Positions 52,200 through 62,252 of a stretch of DNA of 64,000 nt are shown one piece after another. Made by a program: the position numbers and the translations under genes. Position 1 is the stretch's first letter, and every line of letters begins with the position of its first letter. The DNA is taken from positions 1 through 64,000 of the forward strand of contig JALNZB010000016.1 of the NCBI GenBank assembly GCA_023229545.1. Reading direction: 5' to 3'. This DNA comes from Sulfuritalea sp. GTDB taxonomy: Bacteria > Pseudomonadota > Gammaproteobacteria > Burkholderiales > Rhodocyclaceae. The notes below the pieces were generated by a model, which searched no databases, had not been told where the DNA came from, and worked only from the letters and a program-made list of their open reading frames with translations.

Positions 52200-53856
52200 A
52201 GTATTCCCCGCTAACGATGGACTTCGACAATAAGGCCTGTTCCGCAACCGGCTGGGCCGCTTTTTCCTCGATTACATGGAGCAGTCCGATGATTCTCTCG
52301 GAGATGGCTTTTACCTGCGCATAACAGAGTTCCGCCGCGCTCGACCTGCCTTGCTCCTTGTGATCCACCAGGGTTCCGATAAGCTCGTGAAGCGCCCGAT
52401 GTGGTTCTTCCAGTTCATGCATTTCCGGGATATGGCCGTAGTAATGCAGCCCCTCGCGGTGATACCAGCGCCCCAGATCGCATTCGTGGTGGCTCACCAT
52501 CTGGTCGCGAACCAGGACGGCCTGGCCATCCAGATAACCTCGCAGACGCTTCCTCCACGCAGCATGAGCCAGGCGAGCGCCTGAAAGATCCAATGCGACC
52601 AGATCTTCCATGAAACCCCGGTACTCCCTTAACGCCGTTTCCTGGGCGGCGGTGCGGGCGAGATCCAGATCGGAGTAATGCGCCACCAGGACCTCGAATA
52701 CCTTGCGGTCCAACTCGAAGTTCTCGACCATTTTTCCCAGGATGGCAAGCACGGATTCCCGATCCAGACCATCGCGGTAGGGCCGATCCTCGGTGAGCGC
52801 GGTAAAGATGTCGGCCACGGTAAGTATCCTGGCCTCCAGCGGAATCCCGGAATTGTTGGCGCCGAACGGATAGCCGTTGCCGCAAAGACGCTCGTGATGA
52901 ACGCCGCTCCAGTGTGCAATGTCCTCGAGTCCCTTGATCGACGCCAGGATGCGGTACGTGTAGTAGGGATGGCTGCGCACGGTCAGCCACTCCTCCTCGG
53001 TAAGTTTGCCGTTCTTCTCCAGACATTCCGTTGGAATCGCCAGCTTGCCCAGATCATGAAGATAACCGGCCACCTGGATACGCCTGCAATCGGACTCGGG
53101 GAAACCGAACAGTTGGGCCAGTGTGCTCGCGGTGGCGGCAACCGCCGCAGAATGGGTAGCGGTGAACCGACTGCGGAAATCGATCATTTGCGCCAACAAC
53201 TCGGCAAAGTCCTGAAGGCCGTCCATGTCCAGCTCAACGGTGGAGAACGACATCCGTTCCGCCATCAGGACAAAAAGATCGGCGGCATTGAGATCGAGCC
53301 AGAAAGCATCGCTGGAAGAGGCCCGCAGGAAGGCATCGACGATTTCCGGCTTGAGAATGCTGCCGCGCCAACCATTGATCTGCTCGCAAATACCATTCGC
53401 TTGCCACAGGATTGGCTCGGCTCTGTTCACCTGTTCAATCGCCAGACGTGCAAGATGGACTATGTGGCTCCCGACCGGCACATCTTCGCCTTCGATATGC
53501 TGGTTTCCGCCGTGCGCCCAATCCACGTTGTGGAAACGCACGATGCGGGCCGACATATTGAACGGCTTGAATTTCTTCAAGAGCTGGAAACCGAAGTGAT
53601 CGCTCCGAAAGCTGAAAGCCGAAGACTCCTTGCCGCCAACATGCTGCTGACTTGGCAGGGTACCGATGTCATGCAGGGCGGCGGCAATGACGACGTCCTC
53701 TTTCACCTTGCCGCTCAGCCCGACAGCCTCGGCCACGCGTAGCGCGACGTAAGCCACTCGCTTGTGACGATCCGCCATGAGGGGGTTGATCAAGTCCAGC
53801 GCCTGGGACAGCGAAAAGACAAATTGATTCAGACTGACGTTGAGTTCATGTTTCAT
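52180..53856 (-). CDS. tandem HD / HD-GYP phosphodiesterase with C-terminal CZB domain
   Basis: A 558-aa soluble protein. The first HD domain (about 15-140) has AALHDIG (60-65) but a degenerate GYP region. The second (about 225-400) is a full HD-GYP: YLHDLGKLAIP (265-275), VHHERLCGNGYP (319-330) and ADIFTALTEDRPYR, so it should hydrolyse c-di-GMP. Residues about 425-495 are a CZB domain: H431, HHECDLGRWY with C459, and H486/H490. CZB is known mainly from chemoreceptors and DgcZ-type cyclases, so fusion to HD-GYP is notable. It is first in the operon, with GAGG upstream of the ATG. Confidence 0.88.
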   Translation of the reverse strand: MKHELNVSLNQFVFSLSQALDLINPLMADRHKRVAYVALRVAEAVGLSGKVKEDVVIAAALHDIGTLPSQQHVGGKESSAFSFRSDHFGFQLLKKFKPFNMSARIVRFHNVDWAHGGNQHIEGEDVPVGSHIVHLARLAIEQVNRAEPILWQANGICEQINGWRGSILKPEIVDAFLRASSSDAFWLDLNAADLFVLMAERMSFSTVELDMDGLQDFAELLAQMIDFRSRFTATHSAAVAATASTLAQLFGFPESDCRRIQVAGYLHDLGKLAIPTECLEKNGKLTEEEWLTVRSHPYYTYRILASIKGLEDIAHWSGVHHERLCGNGYPFGANNSGIPLEARILTVADIFTALTEDRPYRDGLDRESVLAILGKMVENFELDRKVFEVLVAHYSDLDLARTAAQETALREYRGFMEDLVALDLSGARLAHAAWRKRLRGYLDGQAVLVRDQMVSHHECDLGRWYHREGLHYYGHIPEMHELEEPHRALHELIGTLVDHKEQGRSSAAELCYAQVKAISERIIGLLHVIEEKAAQPVAEQALLSKSIVSGEYYALQGA

Positions 53857-54188
53857 GGGAACGCCTCAACTACTCCTGCGCGTAGCGCATTGTTGGTATA
53901 GGTGATGCTGGGCGGTTCAATTCTTTTGAACATCTGCGGACCATGAGCACCTCGTGCTCATCTGCCACGCCTACAACTTGATGATTCCATATTAGATACC
54001 GCAAGCAAAACAATTTATTGAATAAATGGATATCGAAAATTAGTCTACCAGACTGATTTTGTTAGGAATATCTATAACCTTAGACATAGAGCGAATCCGC
54101 CAGCACCATGTAGCAAAGTGGATACTTCATTAAGGGAACTTACAATACGAATATTGCACTGCCATTGCAGAAGTCGATGCCGGTGTGC
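53857..54188. promoter_or_regulatory. 332-nt AT-rich upstream region with an inverted repeat
   Basis: No gene is supportable. ATGAGCAC-ctc-GTGCTCAT at 53943-53961 is a perfect 8-bp inverted repeat about 90 bp upstream of the HD-GYP gene, which could be an operator or hairpin. 53970-54150 is distinctly AT-rich (runs such as caatttattgaataaatgg), unlike the surroundings, and may hold the operon promoter. I could not fix a -35/-10 pair with confidence. Confidence 0.45.
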
Positions 54189-54476
54189 TTATGCCATGAC
54201 GGAAGGAAGATGACCGGCAGTCATTTGGGCCGCATAGAGACGTTTTCCGGCCGGCGTGAGCCGCTTGATGCGGTACTCGGCCTTCGAGGCCGATGAGCGG
54301 TCCGGGTGCGCTTCCGCCGCCAGCATGCGCAACGGCGGACTGAGACGCATATAGCGCGCGCCGCGGCCCTCCCGGTGGGCCTTGAAGCGTGACTCCAGAT
54401 CGACGGTAATCCCCGTATAGAGACTGCCGTCAACACACTCGATCAGGTAGACAAACCAGGTCTTGTTCGATGACAT
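54189..54476 (-). CDS. GIY-YIG nuclease-fold protein
   Basis: A 95-aa single-domain member of the GIY-YIG superfamily (UPF0213/YhbQ-like). FVYLIECVDGSLYTGITVDLESRFKAH contains the two-strand signature (here VYL and YTG) and the catalytic Arg in ESRFKAH. A Glu in KAEYRIKRL follows. The length is typical. The start is the ATG at 54476; the longer frame overlaps the next gene. Nuclease activity on structured DNA has been reported for relatives. The role here is not known. Confidence 0.88.
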   Translation of the reverse strand: MSSNKTWFVYLIECVDGSLYTGITVDLESRFKAHREGRGARYMRLSPPLRMLAAEAHPDRSSASKAEYRIKRLTPAGKRLYAAQMTAGHLPSVMA

Positions 54477-54493
54477 CCGCAACAGGCCGCGAC

Positions 54494-54928
54494 TCAGGTC
54501 AGCAGGGGATGCATCCAGACGAACAGCGCTTGCCCCTGGGAATCGGCAAGCCGCGCCAGATCGGCAAGCTCCATCACCAGCGCCTGCACCTCCGCCGTTT
54601 CCCACTGCTCGATTTCATACTCTTCGGTGGCGGCAAGTTCTTCCCCGACGAGTTCCAGCGCATCCTCTTCGAGCGTGGCCAGGCGTTCCATGACCTCGTC
54701 CGCAATGCGCAGCACCACGGCGCCCTCGTCCGCCACATAGACGGGTTCGTAAGCGCCGATGGCCTCCTCGAATTCGTCACCGGTGAGCAGGCAGTGCAGC
54801 GTGACGATCTTGGCCGTGTCGACGCTGCGGCGCTCAATGCCACTCCATTCGTCGATGGGGCGCAACGATTCACCGATGGCGGCAAATTCGTCTTCCTCGG
54901 CGGCGACGATATTGGTCAGTATTCCCAA
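54494..54928 (-). CDS. acidic hypothetical protein
   Basis: A 144-aa very acidic, Ala/Glu-rich soluble protein. Landmarks are MGILTNIVAAEEDEFAAIG at the start and KIVTLHCLLTGDEFEEAIGAYEPV in the middle (two blocks). A Trp/Met-rich end WMHPLLT closes it. There is no signal peptide or metal motif. It lies 17 bp upstream of the GIY-YIG gene on the same strand, so the two may be an operon. I do not recognise a named family. Confidence 0.6.
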   Translation of the reverse strand: MGILTNIVAAEEDEFAAIGESLRPIDEWSGIERRSVDTAKIVTLHCLLTGDEFEEAIGAYEPVYVADEGAVVLRIADEVMERLATLEEDALELVGEELAATEEYEIEQWETAEVQALVMELADLARLADSQGQALFVWMHPLLT

Positions 54929-55002
54929 GCGATGACTCCTTTGTTCAGTGTCAGCGGATCATAGCGGAAACCAACCGCGAGACCCGCCACGCAGACCGCT
55001 GC

Positions 55003-55872
55003 TCAAGCATCCGCCTGGCGCGCCAGCAGCTCGTTGGCGGTGGCGATCAGATCGGTCTTGTGGTCGTCCGGCAACATGACCAGCCCCTCGACCAGCCAGT
55101 CGAGACTGACGCTTGGTTCGAGCTTGTGCACTTCGAGCAGATCGCAGGCCAGGGCAAGATTGGATGTCGCCGATGACTCCACGACATGGCGCGCGGCGTT
55201 CGAGCAAATCCGCGTCAAGTTGGCGCGCGGTGTATCCACCCCGCGCAGAAGCTGGACGACAAGCGACGGCAGCCTCCATATCTCGGCGCAACGCATGGTC
55301 AGTTGTTTGAAACCAAAACCGCAGGCTTGCGTCTGAGCCTGGGAACTGCGCTTGGCCCGCCCTGAAAGAAGTTCATCCTTTGCCGCCTGCGGCAGTTCCG
55401 GCTCATACACCCAGAGCAGCAATTCGCCGGCATCGGCAAGCAGGGTCGCCACGGCCACTTCTTCAGGATCGGTGTCCATTCTGCCCGCTGCCCAGCGCTG
55501 AGCCACTTGCGAGGCAACGGTGGCGCGCGTTTCTACTTCCTGCAGGCCCGCGTTGGCCTCCTCGATGTCCTGACTCGAAAGCAGCAGCAACTTGAATTGA
55601 TCGATGCCCAATTGCATGATGGCGGCCAGCGCCGTGGTGGTTTCGTTGGCAAGGTGATGCGACTTGGTTCGCTCGGCTTCACGCAACAGACGCAGGCACA
55701 GCAAAGGATCCTGCAATACGATGGAGGAAAGCTCTACGGGCGCGAGCAGATCGCCCTTGGACTCCTCAAGTGTGCGCAGCATCGTCTTCGAGCGTGGCAT
55801 CACGGGGAGTTCCTGGGTCTCGAAATACGCGGCCCATTGTCCGACTCCCCATCGCCGTTTCCATGCATCCAC
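55003..55872 (-). CDS. HDOD-domain signalling protein
   Basis: A 289-aa HDOD protein. LPVMPRSKTMLRTLEESKGDLLAPVELSSIVLQDP is the usual HDOD entry (about residues 22-56; core LSSIVLQDPLLCLRLLREA). The HD metal residues are replaced in VATLLADAGELLLWVYEP, where LLHDIG would be expected, so no catalysis is likely. GTG at 55872 is chosen because GGAG lies 8 nt upstream and the length then fits the family; the frame is open to 55953. HDOD proteins act as adaptors in stress and motility signalling. Confidence 0.75.
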   Translation of the reverse strand: MDAWKRRWGVGQWAAYFETQELPVMPRSKTMLRTLEESKGDLLAPVELSSIVLQDPLLCLRLLREAERTKSHHLANETTTALAAIMQLGIDQFKLLLLSSQDIEEANAGLQEVETRATVASQVAQRWAAGRMDTDPEEVAVATLLADAGELLLWVYEPELPQAAKDELLSGRAKRSSQAQTQACGFGFKQLTMRCAEIWRLPSLVVQLLRGVDTPRANLTRICSNAARHVVESSATSNLALACDLLEVHKLEPSVSLDWLVEGLVMLPDDHKTDLIATANELLARQADA

Positions 55873-56032
55873 GAAAAGCACTCCAGTTCGGGGGCGGCCC
55901 GCTACAGCGTTCGAGTCTCCAGAATGCTGCTTGCAGGAAGCCTGCAAGTGCACCTGCCCGAGTTCATGCTACTCCTTAGGTGCCGAGACTAACGCCATGA
56001 AAACAAGTTTCTTTATGTTTCCGTGAGCTATT

Positions 56033-57958
<1,926 letters not shown>

Positions 57959-58065
57959 GGGAGCGAGGCCGATGATGGCCGGTGAGAGGGTGCGGGATTA
58001 TAGGCGAGCGCTTATGCCTCCGACCGGAGACGGTATCCTCTTGTGGGATAGAATTCCCGCCTCGC

Positions 58066-58141
58066 GCCCTTGTAGCTCAGTGGATAGAGCGACCGCCTCC
58101 TAAGCGGTAGGTCTCAGGTTCGATTCCTGACTTGGGCGCCA
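58066..58141 (+). tRNA. tRNA-Arg (anticodon CCT)
   Basis: A 76-nt cloverleaf: D stem GCTC/GAGC, anticodon stem ACCGC/GCGGT with loop ctCCTaa, T stem TCAGG/CCTGA, encoded CCA. The acceptor stem GCCCTTG / CTTGGGC has two adjacent T-T mismatches (70:133 and 71:132). The rest is regular, so the gene is probably functional. TAGAAT at 58049-58054 may be the -10 box. Confidence 0.88.
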
Positions 58142-58173
58142 GCAATGATTTAGCCACGCCAACAACTGCGATC

Positions 58174-58725
58174 ATGACCGCCGAAGTATCGACCATCGAA
58201 AACGAACTTGCGCTGGCCCAGGCTGATTCCCGCGACATGAAGCGCGCGGTCATGGCGTTGCGCACGGAACTTGAAGCGGCGCATGCGGAGATCCAGGCGA
58301 CCGGCTCACGCGTGACCCAGGCCAACGCGGCGGAAATCTCGCAACTTAAAATCACCGTCGGCGCCCTGCGCGAGGAACTCGAACGCGCGCATATCGAGCG
58401 CGAAAAAGCGATCCAGCAGGAACGCGTCGCCGGACATAACGAAATGCAGCAATTGAAGGCCACCGCGACGGCCCTGCGCGACGAACTGGAACGCGCCCGC
58501 ACCGACACAGAAAATGCGGTGCGCATGGCGCTGGTCGGCGCTCAGGGCGAAATCGCGCAACTGCGGCAGACAGTCAGCGGATTGCGCGAACGTCTGGAAC
58601 TGGCGCAGATCGACAAGGCCAATTCGATCAATCGCGAGCACGCCCTGTTCGCCGATGAGGGCGCCCAACTGCAACGCACCATCCAGGCGCTGCGCGACCA
58701 GATTGAAGCCACGCGCGGCACGTGA
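58174..58725 (+). CDS. coiled-coil protein coupled to the adenylate cyclase gene
   Basis: A 183-aa soluble protein, almost entirely heptad-repeat coiled coil, built from a repeated pattern (ALR.ELE.A..E.E.A, LREELERAHIEREKAI, LRDELERARTDTENAV, LRERLELAQIDKANSI). There is no signal peptide and no other domain. The start is the ATG at 58174, 32 nt after the tRNA; a longer frame begins inside the tRNA and is rejected. Its TGA overlaps a GTG of the cyclase gene, so translation is probably coupled. It may be a dimerisation partner or scaffold of the cyclase. This is inference. Confidence 0.75.
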   Translation: MTAEVSTIENELALAQADSRDMKRAVMALRTELEAAHAEIQATGSRVTQANAAEISQLKITVGALREELERAHIEREKAIQQERVAGHNEMQQLKATATALRDELERARTDTENAVRMALVGAQGEIAQLRQTVSGLRERLELAQIDKANSINREHALFADEGAQLQRTIQALRDQIEATRGT

Positions 58726-58739
58726 CCGGGAAGAACCTC

Positions 58740-61037
58740 ATGGACCAAGCCATCCAGCCTGCCAGCACGAAAAAGAAGCCGACCGAGCGCGATCAGGAAG
58801 GCCGCCGCCGGCTGCGTCATCTCGAACTGCTGCTCGAAGTTACCCGCCGCATGGCGAGCTACGGCACCCTGGACGAAGTGCTGCAGGCGCTGGTGGAGAT
58901 GACCACCACCGAACTGAACGCCGAACGCGGCTCGCTGTTCCTCAACGACCCCGACACCAACGAGCTGTATTCGCGCGTCGCGCAGGGCAACATTCAACGC
59001 GAAATACGCATCCTCAATACCAGCGGCGTCGCCGGCTACGTGTATACCTCGGGCGAGGCGCTGATCATCGCCGACGCCTACGCCGACGACCGCTTCAACC
59101 GTTCCATCGACGAGCAGACCGGCTTCACCACGCGCAACATTCTCTGCGTGCCAATCAAGACGGTCAAAGGCGAGATCATCGGCGTGGCGCAGACGCTCAA
59201 CAAGCGCAGCGGGAAGTTCACCAAGCATGACCTGAACCTGCTTGAGGCCATGACCAGCCAGGGCACGCTGGCACTGCAAAGCGCGCAGTTCATCGAGCGC
59301 ATGCAGGCCATCCGCCGCCAGGAGATGGAATTCATCGACGTCGTCTCCGAAGTCACCGCCGACATCAAGCTCGGCTCGCTGTTGCAAAAGGTCATGGGCG
59401 AGGCCACGCGGCTGCTGAATGCCGAACGCTCGACGCTGTTCCTCAACGACGAGAAGACCAGCGAACTCTGGTCGGAAGTCGGCCAGGGCCTGGAATCGGT
59501 GCAGATCCGCCTGCCCAACCATCTGGGCATTGCCGGCGCCGTATTCACCTCGGGCAAGGCCATCAACATCCCGTACGCCTATGCCGATCTGCGCTTCAAT
59601 CCGGCTTTCGACAAAAAAACCGGCTACTTCACCCGCTCGATCCTGTGCGTACCCATTGTAAATAAGCACGGCAAGGTGATCGGCGTCACGCAGGTACTGA
59701 ACAAGCGCGGCGGTCCCTTTACCAGCGAGGACGAATCGCGCCTGCGCGCCTTTACCGCGCAGATTTCGATTGCCCTGGAAAACGCCAAGCTGTTTGCCGA
59801 CGTGCAGAACATGAAGAACTACAACGAGGCAATGCTGGAGTCGATGTCGAATGCGGTGATCACGCTCGACGAAACGGAGCGCATCGCAACCTGCAATGCC
59901 GCCGGACTGCGCATTCTGCGTGTGACGCCGGCGCAGATCCTGCACCAGCCCGCCACGGATTTCTTTGCCGGCAGCAATGCCTGGATCCAGGAAAAGTTAA
60001 AGCGCGTCGGTGAAACCCAGACCACCGAACTGGCGATGGAAGCCGAACTGATGGTCGGCGAGGACAAGCTCTCGGTGAACCTCACCGCCTTGCCCCTGCT
60101 GTCGGCGGAGAAGAAACGTCTCGGCTCGATGCTGATGCTGGAGGACATCTCCACCGAAAAGCGCATGCGTTCGACCATGTCGCGGCTGATGGACCCTGGC
60201 ATCGCCGACCAGATGCTGGCCGGCGGCGTCGACGCCCTGGGCGGCAAGAACGTCATGGCCACGGTGCTTTTCTCGGACATACGCGGCTTCACCACGATCA
60301 CCGAACAACTCGGCGCCCAGGGCACCGTGGCCTTGCTCAACGAATACTTCACGCTGATGGTGGATTGCATTCAGCGCGAGGAAGGGATGCTCGACAAGTT
60401 CATCGGCGACGCGATCATGGCCGCCTTCGGCATCCCGGTCGGTCACGACGACGACGCCGACCGCTCGGTGCGCACGGCGATCGCCATGATCCGCGAGTTG
60501 TGGGCCTGGAACAAGGGGCGTGTCAGCGAGGGCAAGCTGCCCGTCGACATTGGCGTCGGTCTCAATAGCGACAACGTGGTATCGGGCACCATCGGCTCGA
60601 AGAAGCGCATGGATTACACCATCATCGGCGATGGCGTGAACCTCGCGGCGCGACTGGAATCCGCCTGCAAGCAGTATGGCGCCCACATTCTGATCAGCGA
60701 ATTCACCTACAAGCAGTTGCGCGGCACCTACTTCAGTCGCGAGCTTGATCTGGTGGTGGTCAAGGGCAAGACCCAGCCGGTGGCCATCCATGAAATTCTC
60801 GACTACCACACCGAGGAAAGCTATCCGCAGATGATCGATGCCCTGCGCAATTTCAAATCCGGGCTGGTGAAATACCGGCAGCAGAAATGGAAGGACGCCA
60901 AGGGCGAGTTCGGCGAGGTACTGGCACTGAACGACCACGACAAGGCGGCAAAGCTGTACATCGAGCGCTGCGATCACTTCTTCGCCAACCCGCCCGGAGA
61001 CGACTGGGACGGCGTCTGGGTGATGGAATCCAAGTAA
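58740..61037 (+). CDS. GAF-GAF-PAS class III adenylate cyclase
   Basis: A 765-aa cytosolic cyclase. The first GAF (about 35-195) has LNAERGSLFLND and ILCVPIKTVKGEIIGVAQ. The second (about 205-370) has the parallel LNAERSTLFLND and ILCVPIVNKHGKVIGVTQ. A PAS domain (about 375-490) follows, with ITLDETERIATCNAAGLRIL. The catalytic domain shows metal Asp in VLFSDIRGFTTITEQ and DKFIGDAIMAAFG, and the purine/transition-state residues in MDYTIIGDGVNLAARLE, consistent with cAMP formation. A TPR-like tail ends it. The ATG at 58740 has GGGAAG upstream. An overlapping GTG at 58722 is an alternative. Confidence 0.88.
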   Translation: MDQAIQPASTKKKPTERDQEGRRRLRHLELLLEVTRRMASYGTLDEVLQALVEMTTTELNAERGSLFLNDPDTNELYSRVAQGNIQREIRILNTSGVAGYVYTSGEALIIADAYADDRFNRSIDEQTGFTTRNILCVPIKTVKGEIIGVAQTLNKRSGKFTKHDLNLLEAMTSQGTLALQSAQFIERMQAIRRQEMEFIDVVSEVTADIKLGSLLQKVMGEATRLLNAERSTLFLNDEKTSELWSEVGQGLESVQIRLPNHLGIAGAVFTSGKAINIPYAYADLRFNPAFDKKTGYFTRSILCVPIVNKHGKVIGVTQVLNKRGGPFTSEDESRLRAFTAQISIALENAKLFADVQNMKNYNEAMLESMSNAVITLDETERIATCNAAGLRILRVTPAQILHQPATDFFAGSNAWIQEKLKRVGETQTTELAMEAELMVGEDKLSVNLTALPLLSAEKKRLGSMLMLEDISTEKRMRSTMSRLMDPGIADQMLAGGVDALGGKNVMATVLFSDIRGFTTITEQLGAQGTVALLNEYFTLMVDCIQREEGMLDKFIGDAIMAAFGIPVGHDDDADRSVRTAIAMIRELWAWNKGRVSEGKLPVDIGVGLNSDNVVSGTIGSKKRMDYTIIGDGVNLAARLESACKQYGAHILISEFTYKQLRGTYFSRELDLVVVKGKTQPVAIHEILDYHTEESYPQMIDALRNFKSGLVKYRQQKWKDAKGEFGEVLALNDHDKAAKLYIERCDHFFANPPGDDWDGVWVMESK

Positions 61038-61041
61038 AGCC

Positions 61042-61062
61042 GCCGTACCGCCAGCGCCGACT
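61042..61062 (+). repeat. dispersed GC-rich repeat, copy 12 (intergenic)
   Basis: Perfect core (NY = AC) starting 5 nt after the cyclase stop codon, between the convergent cyclase and sspB genes. Confidence 0.85.
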
Positions 61063-61081
61063 GTTGAAACCTTCCTGAAAC

Positions 61082-61501
61082 CTACTTGACCCGGGTCAGC
61101 ACCGGGCGCCCCGGTTTGGCCGGGGCTTTTGCGGCGGATTCGGCTTCTGGCGGCACGGTGTCGGAGAGTCCCGCCGCCCCTTCATCGACCGGCACTTCGG
61201 TAACATCGAAAGCCATGCCTTCGCCATTTTCGCTGGCGTAGATGGCGGCAATGCGATTGATCGGCACCACCACGGGGAAGGTCTTGCCGCTGAAACGCGC
61301 CTGAAAAGTGATTTCCTCGTTGCCCATGCGCAACTGATGCGTGGCTTCCAGGCCGACGTTGAGAACAATCTGGCCATCCTTGACAAATTCGCGCGGGACG
61401 CGCGTCGTCGCATCGACGACGACCGCAATATAGGGCGTAAAACCCTGATCCGCGCACCATTCGTGAATGGCGCGGATCAGGTAGGGCTTGGTTGACTTCA
61501 T
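61082..61501 (-). CDS. sspB: ClpXP adaptor SspB
   Basis: A 139-aa stringent starvation protein B that brings ssrA-tagged proteins to ClpXP. The start MKSTKPYLIRAIHEWCADQG and GFTPYIAVVV, then FVKDGQIVLNVGLEAT and FQARFSGKTFPVVVPI, are the substrate-binding core. A flexible Pro/Ala-rich tail ends in a short basic motif (GRPVLTRVK) that fits the ClpX-binding end. The ATG at 61501 is used. It follows sspA by 48 bp on the same strand. Confidence 0.94.
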   Translation of the reverse strand: MKSTKPYLIRAIHEWCADQGFTPYIAVVVDATTRVPREFVKDGQIVLNVGLEATHQLRMGNEEITFQARFSGKTFPVVVPINRIAAIYASENGEGMAFDVTEVPVDEGAAGLSDTVPPEAESAAKAPAKPGRPVLTRVK

Positions 61502-61549
61502 GGGCGTTTCGCCGGGATGTATCAAACTGAAGGCGCGGACGATACGCCC

Positions 61550-62146
61550 TTAGCGGCGCATCATCTTTTCGGTCGGCGTCAGCGCATCGATGAAGCCCTG
61601 GCGCGAGAAGATGCGCTCGGCAAACTTCATCAGCGGCGCGGCGGTCTTCGGCAGTTCAATGCCGTAATGATCGAGACGCCAAAGCAGCGGTGCAATCGCC
61701 ACGTCGAGCATGGAAAAATCGTCACCCAGCAGAAACTTCTGCTTGTTGAACACGGGCGCCAGTTCGGTCAGACGATCACGCATGTGCATCCGCGCCTTGT
61801 CGGCCGACTTGAGGTTTTTTTCCAGGGCGTCGATGTGAGCGAACAACTCGTGCTCCATCGTGAACAGCAACTGGCGCGCCTTGGCCCGCGTTTGCGGATC
61901 GGGCGGCATCAGTTGCGGATGCGGGAAGCGCTCGTCGATGTACTCGTTGATGATGTTCGACTCGTAGAGCACCAGATCGCGATCAACCAGCACCGGAACA
62001 CGGTTGTATGGATTGATGATGGCGATGTCTTCCGGCTTGTTGAAGAGATCGACGTCGATCACCTGAAAGTCCATCTGCTTTTCGTACAGGACGATGCGGC
62101 AGCGATGGCTGAACGGACACGTCGTGCCCGAATACAGATTCATCAT
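61550..62146 (-). CDS. sspA: stringent starvation protein A (GST-fold)
   Basis: A 198-aa GST-like RNA polymerase-associated protein. MMNLYSGTTCPFSHRCRIVL is the thioredoxin-like start, INPYNRVPVLVDRDLVLYES the GST motif, and FSMLDVAIAPLLWRLD the C-terminal helix bundle. The start is one of two consecutive ATGs (62146/62143); a longer frame to 62233 adds 29 residues that the family lacks. It lies between petC and sspB. Confidence 0.93.
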   Translation of the reverse strand: MMNLYSGTTCPFSHRCRIVLYEKQMDFQVIDVDLFNKPEDIAIINPYNRVPVLVDRDLVLYESNIINEYIDERFPHPQLMPPDPQTRAKARQLLFTMEHELFAHIDALEKNLKSADKARMHMRDRLTELAPVFNKQKFLLGDDFSMLDVAIAPLLWRLDHYGIELPKTAAPLMKFAERIFSRQGFIDALTPTEKMMRR

Positions 62147-62252
62147 GGCGCTGGTGCCCCACGAATAATCCGCATCACGCACCACTTTGCGCACGGGCGG
62201 CGCGTTCATTTCTCGATGCCCCATAATTTGCATTCACTTAACGTTAGTAGAG

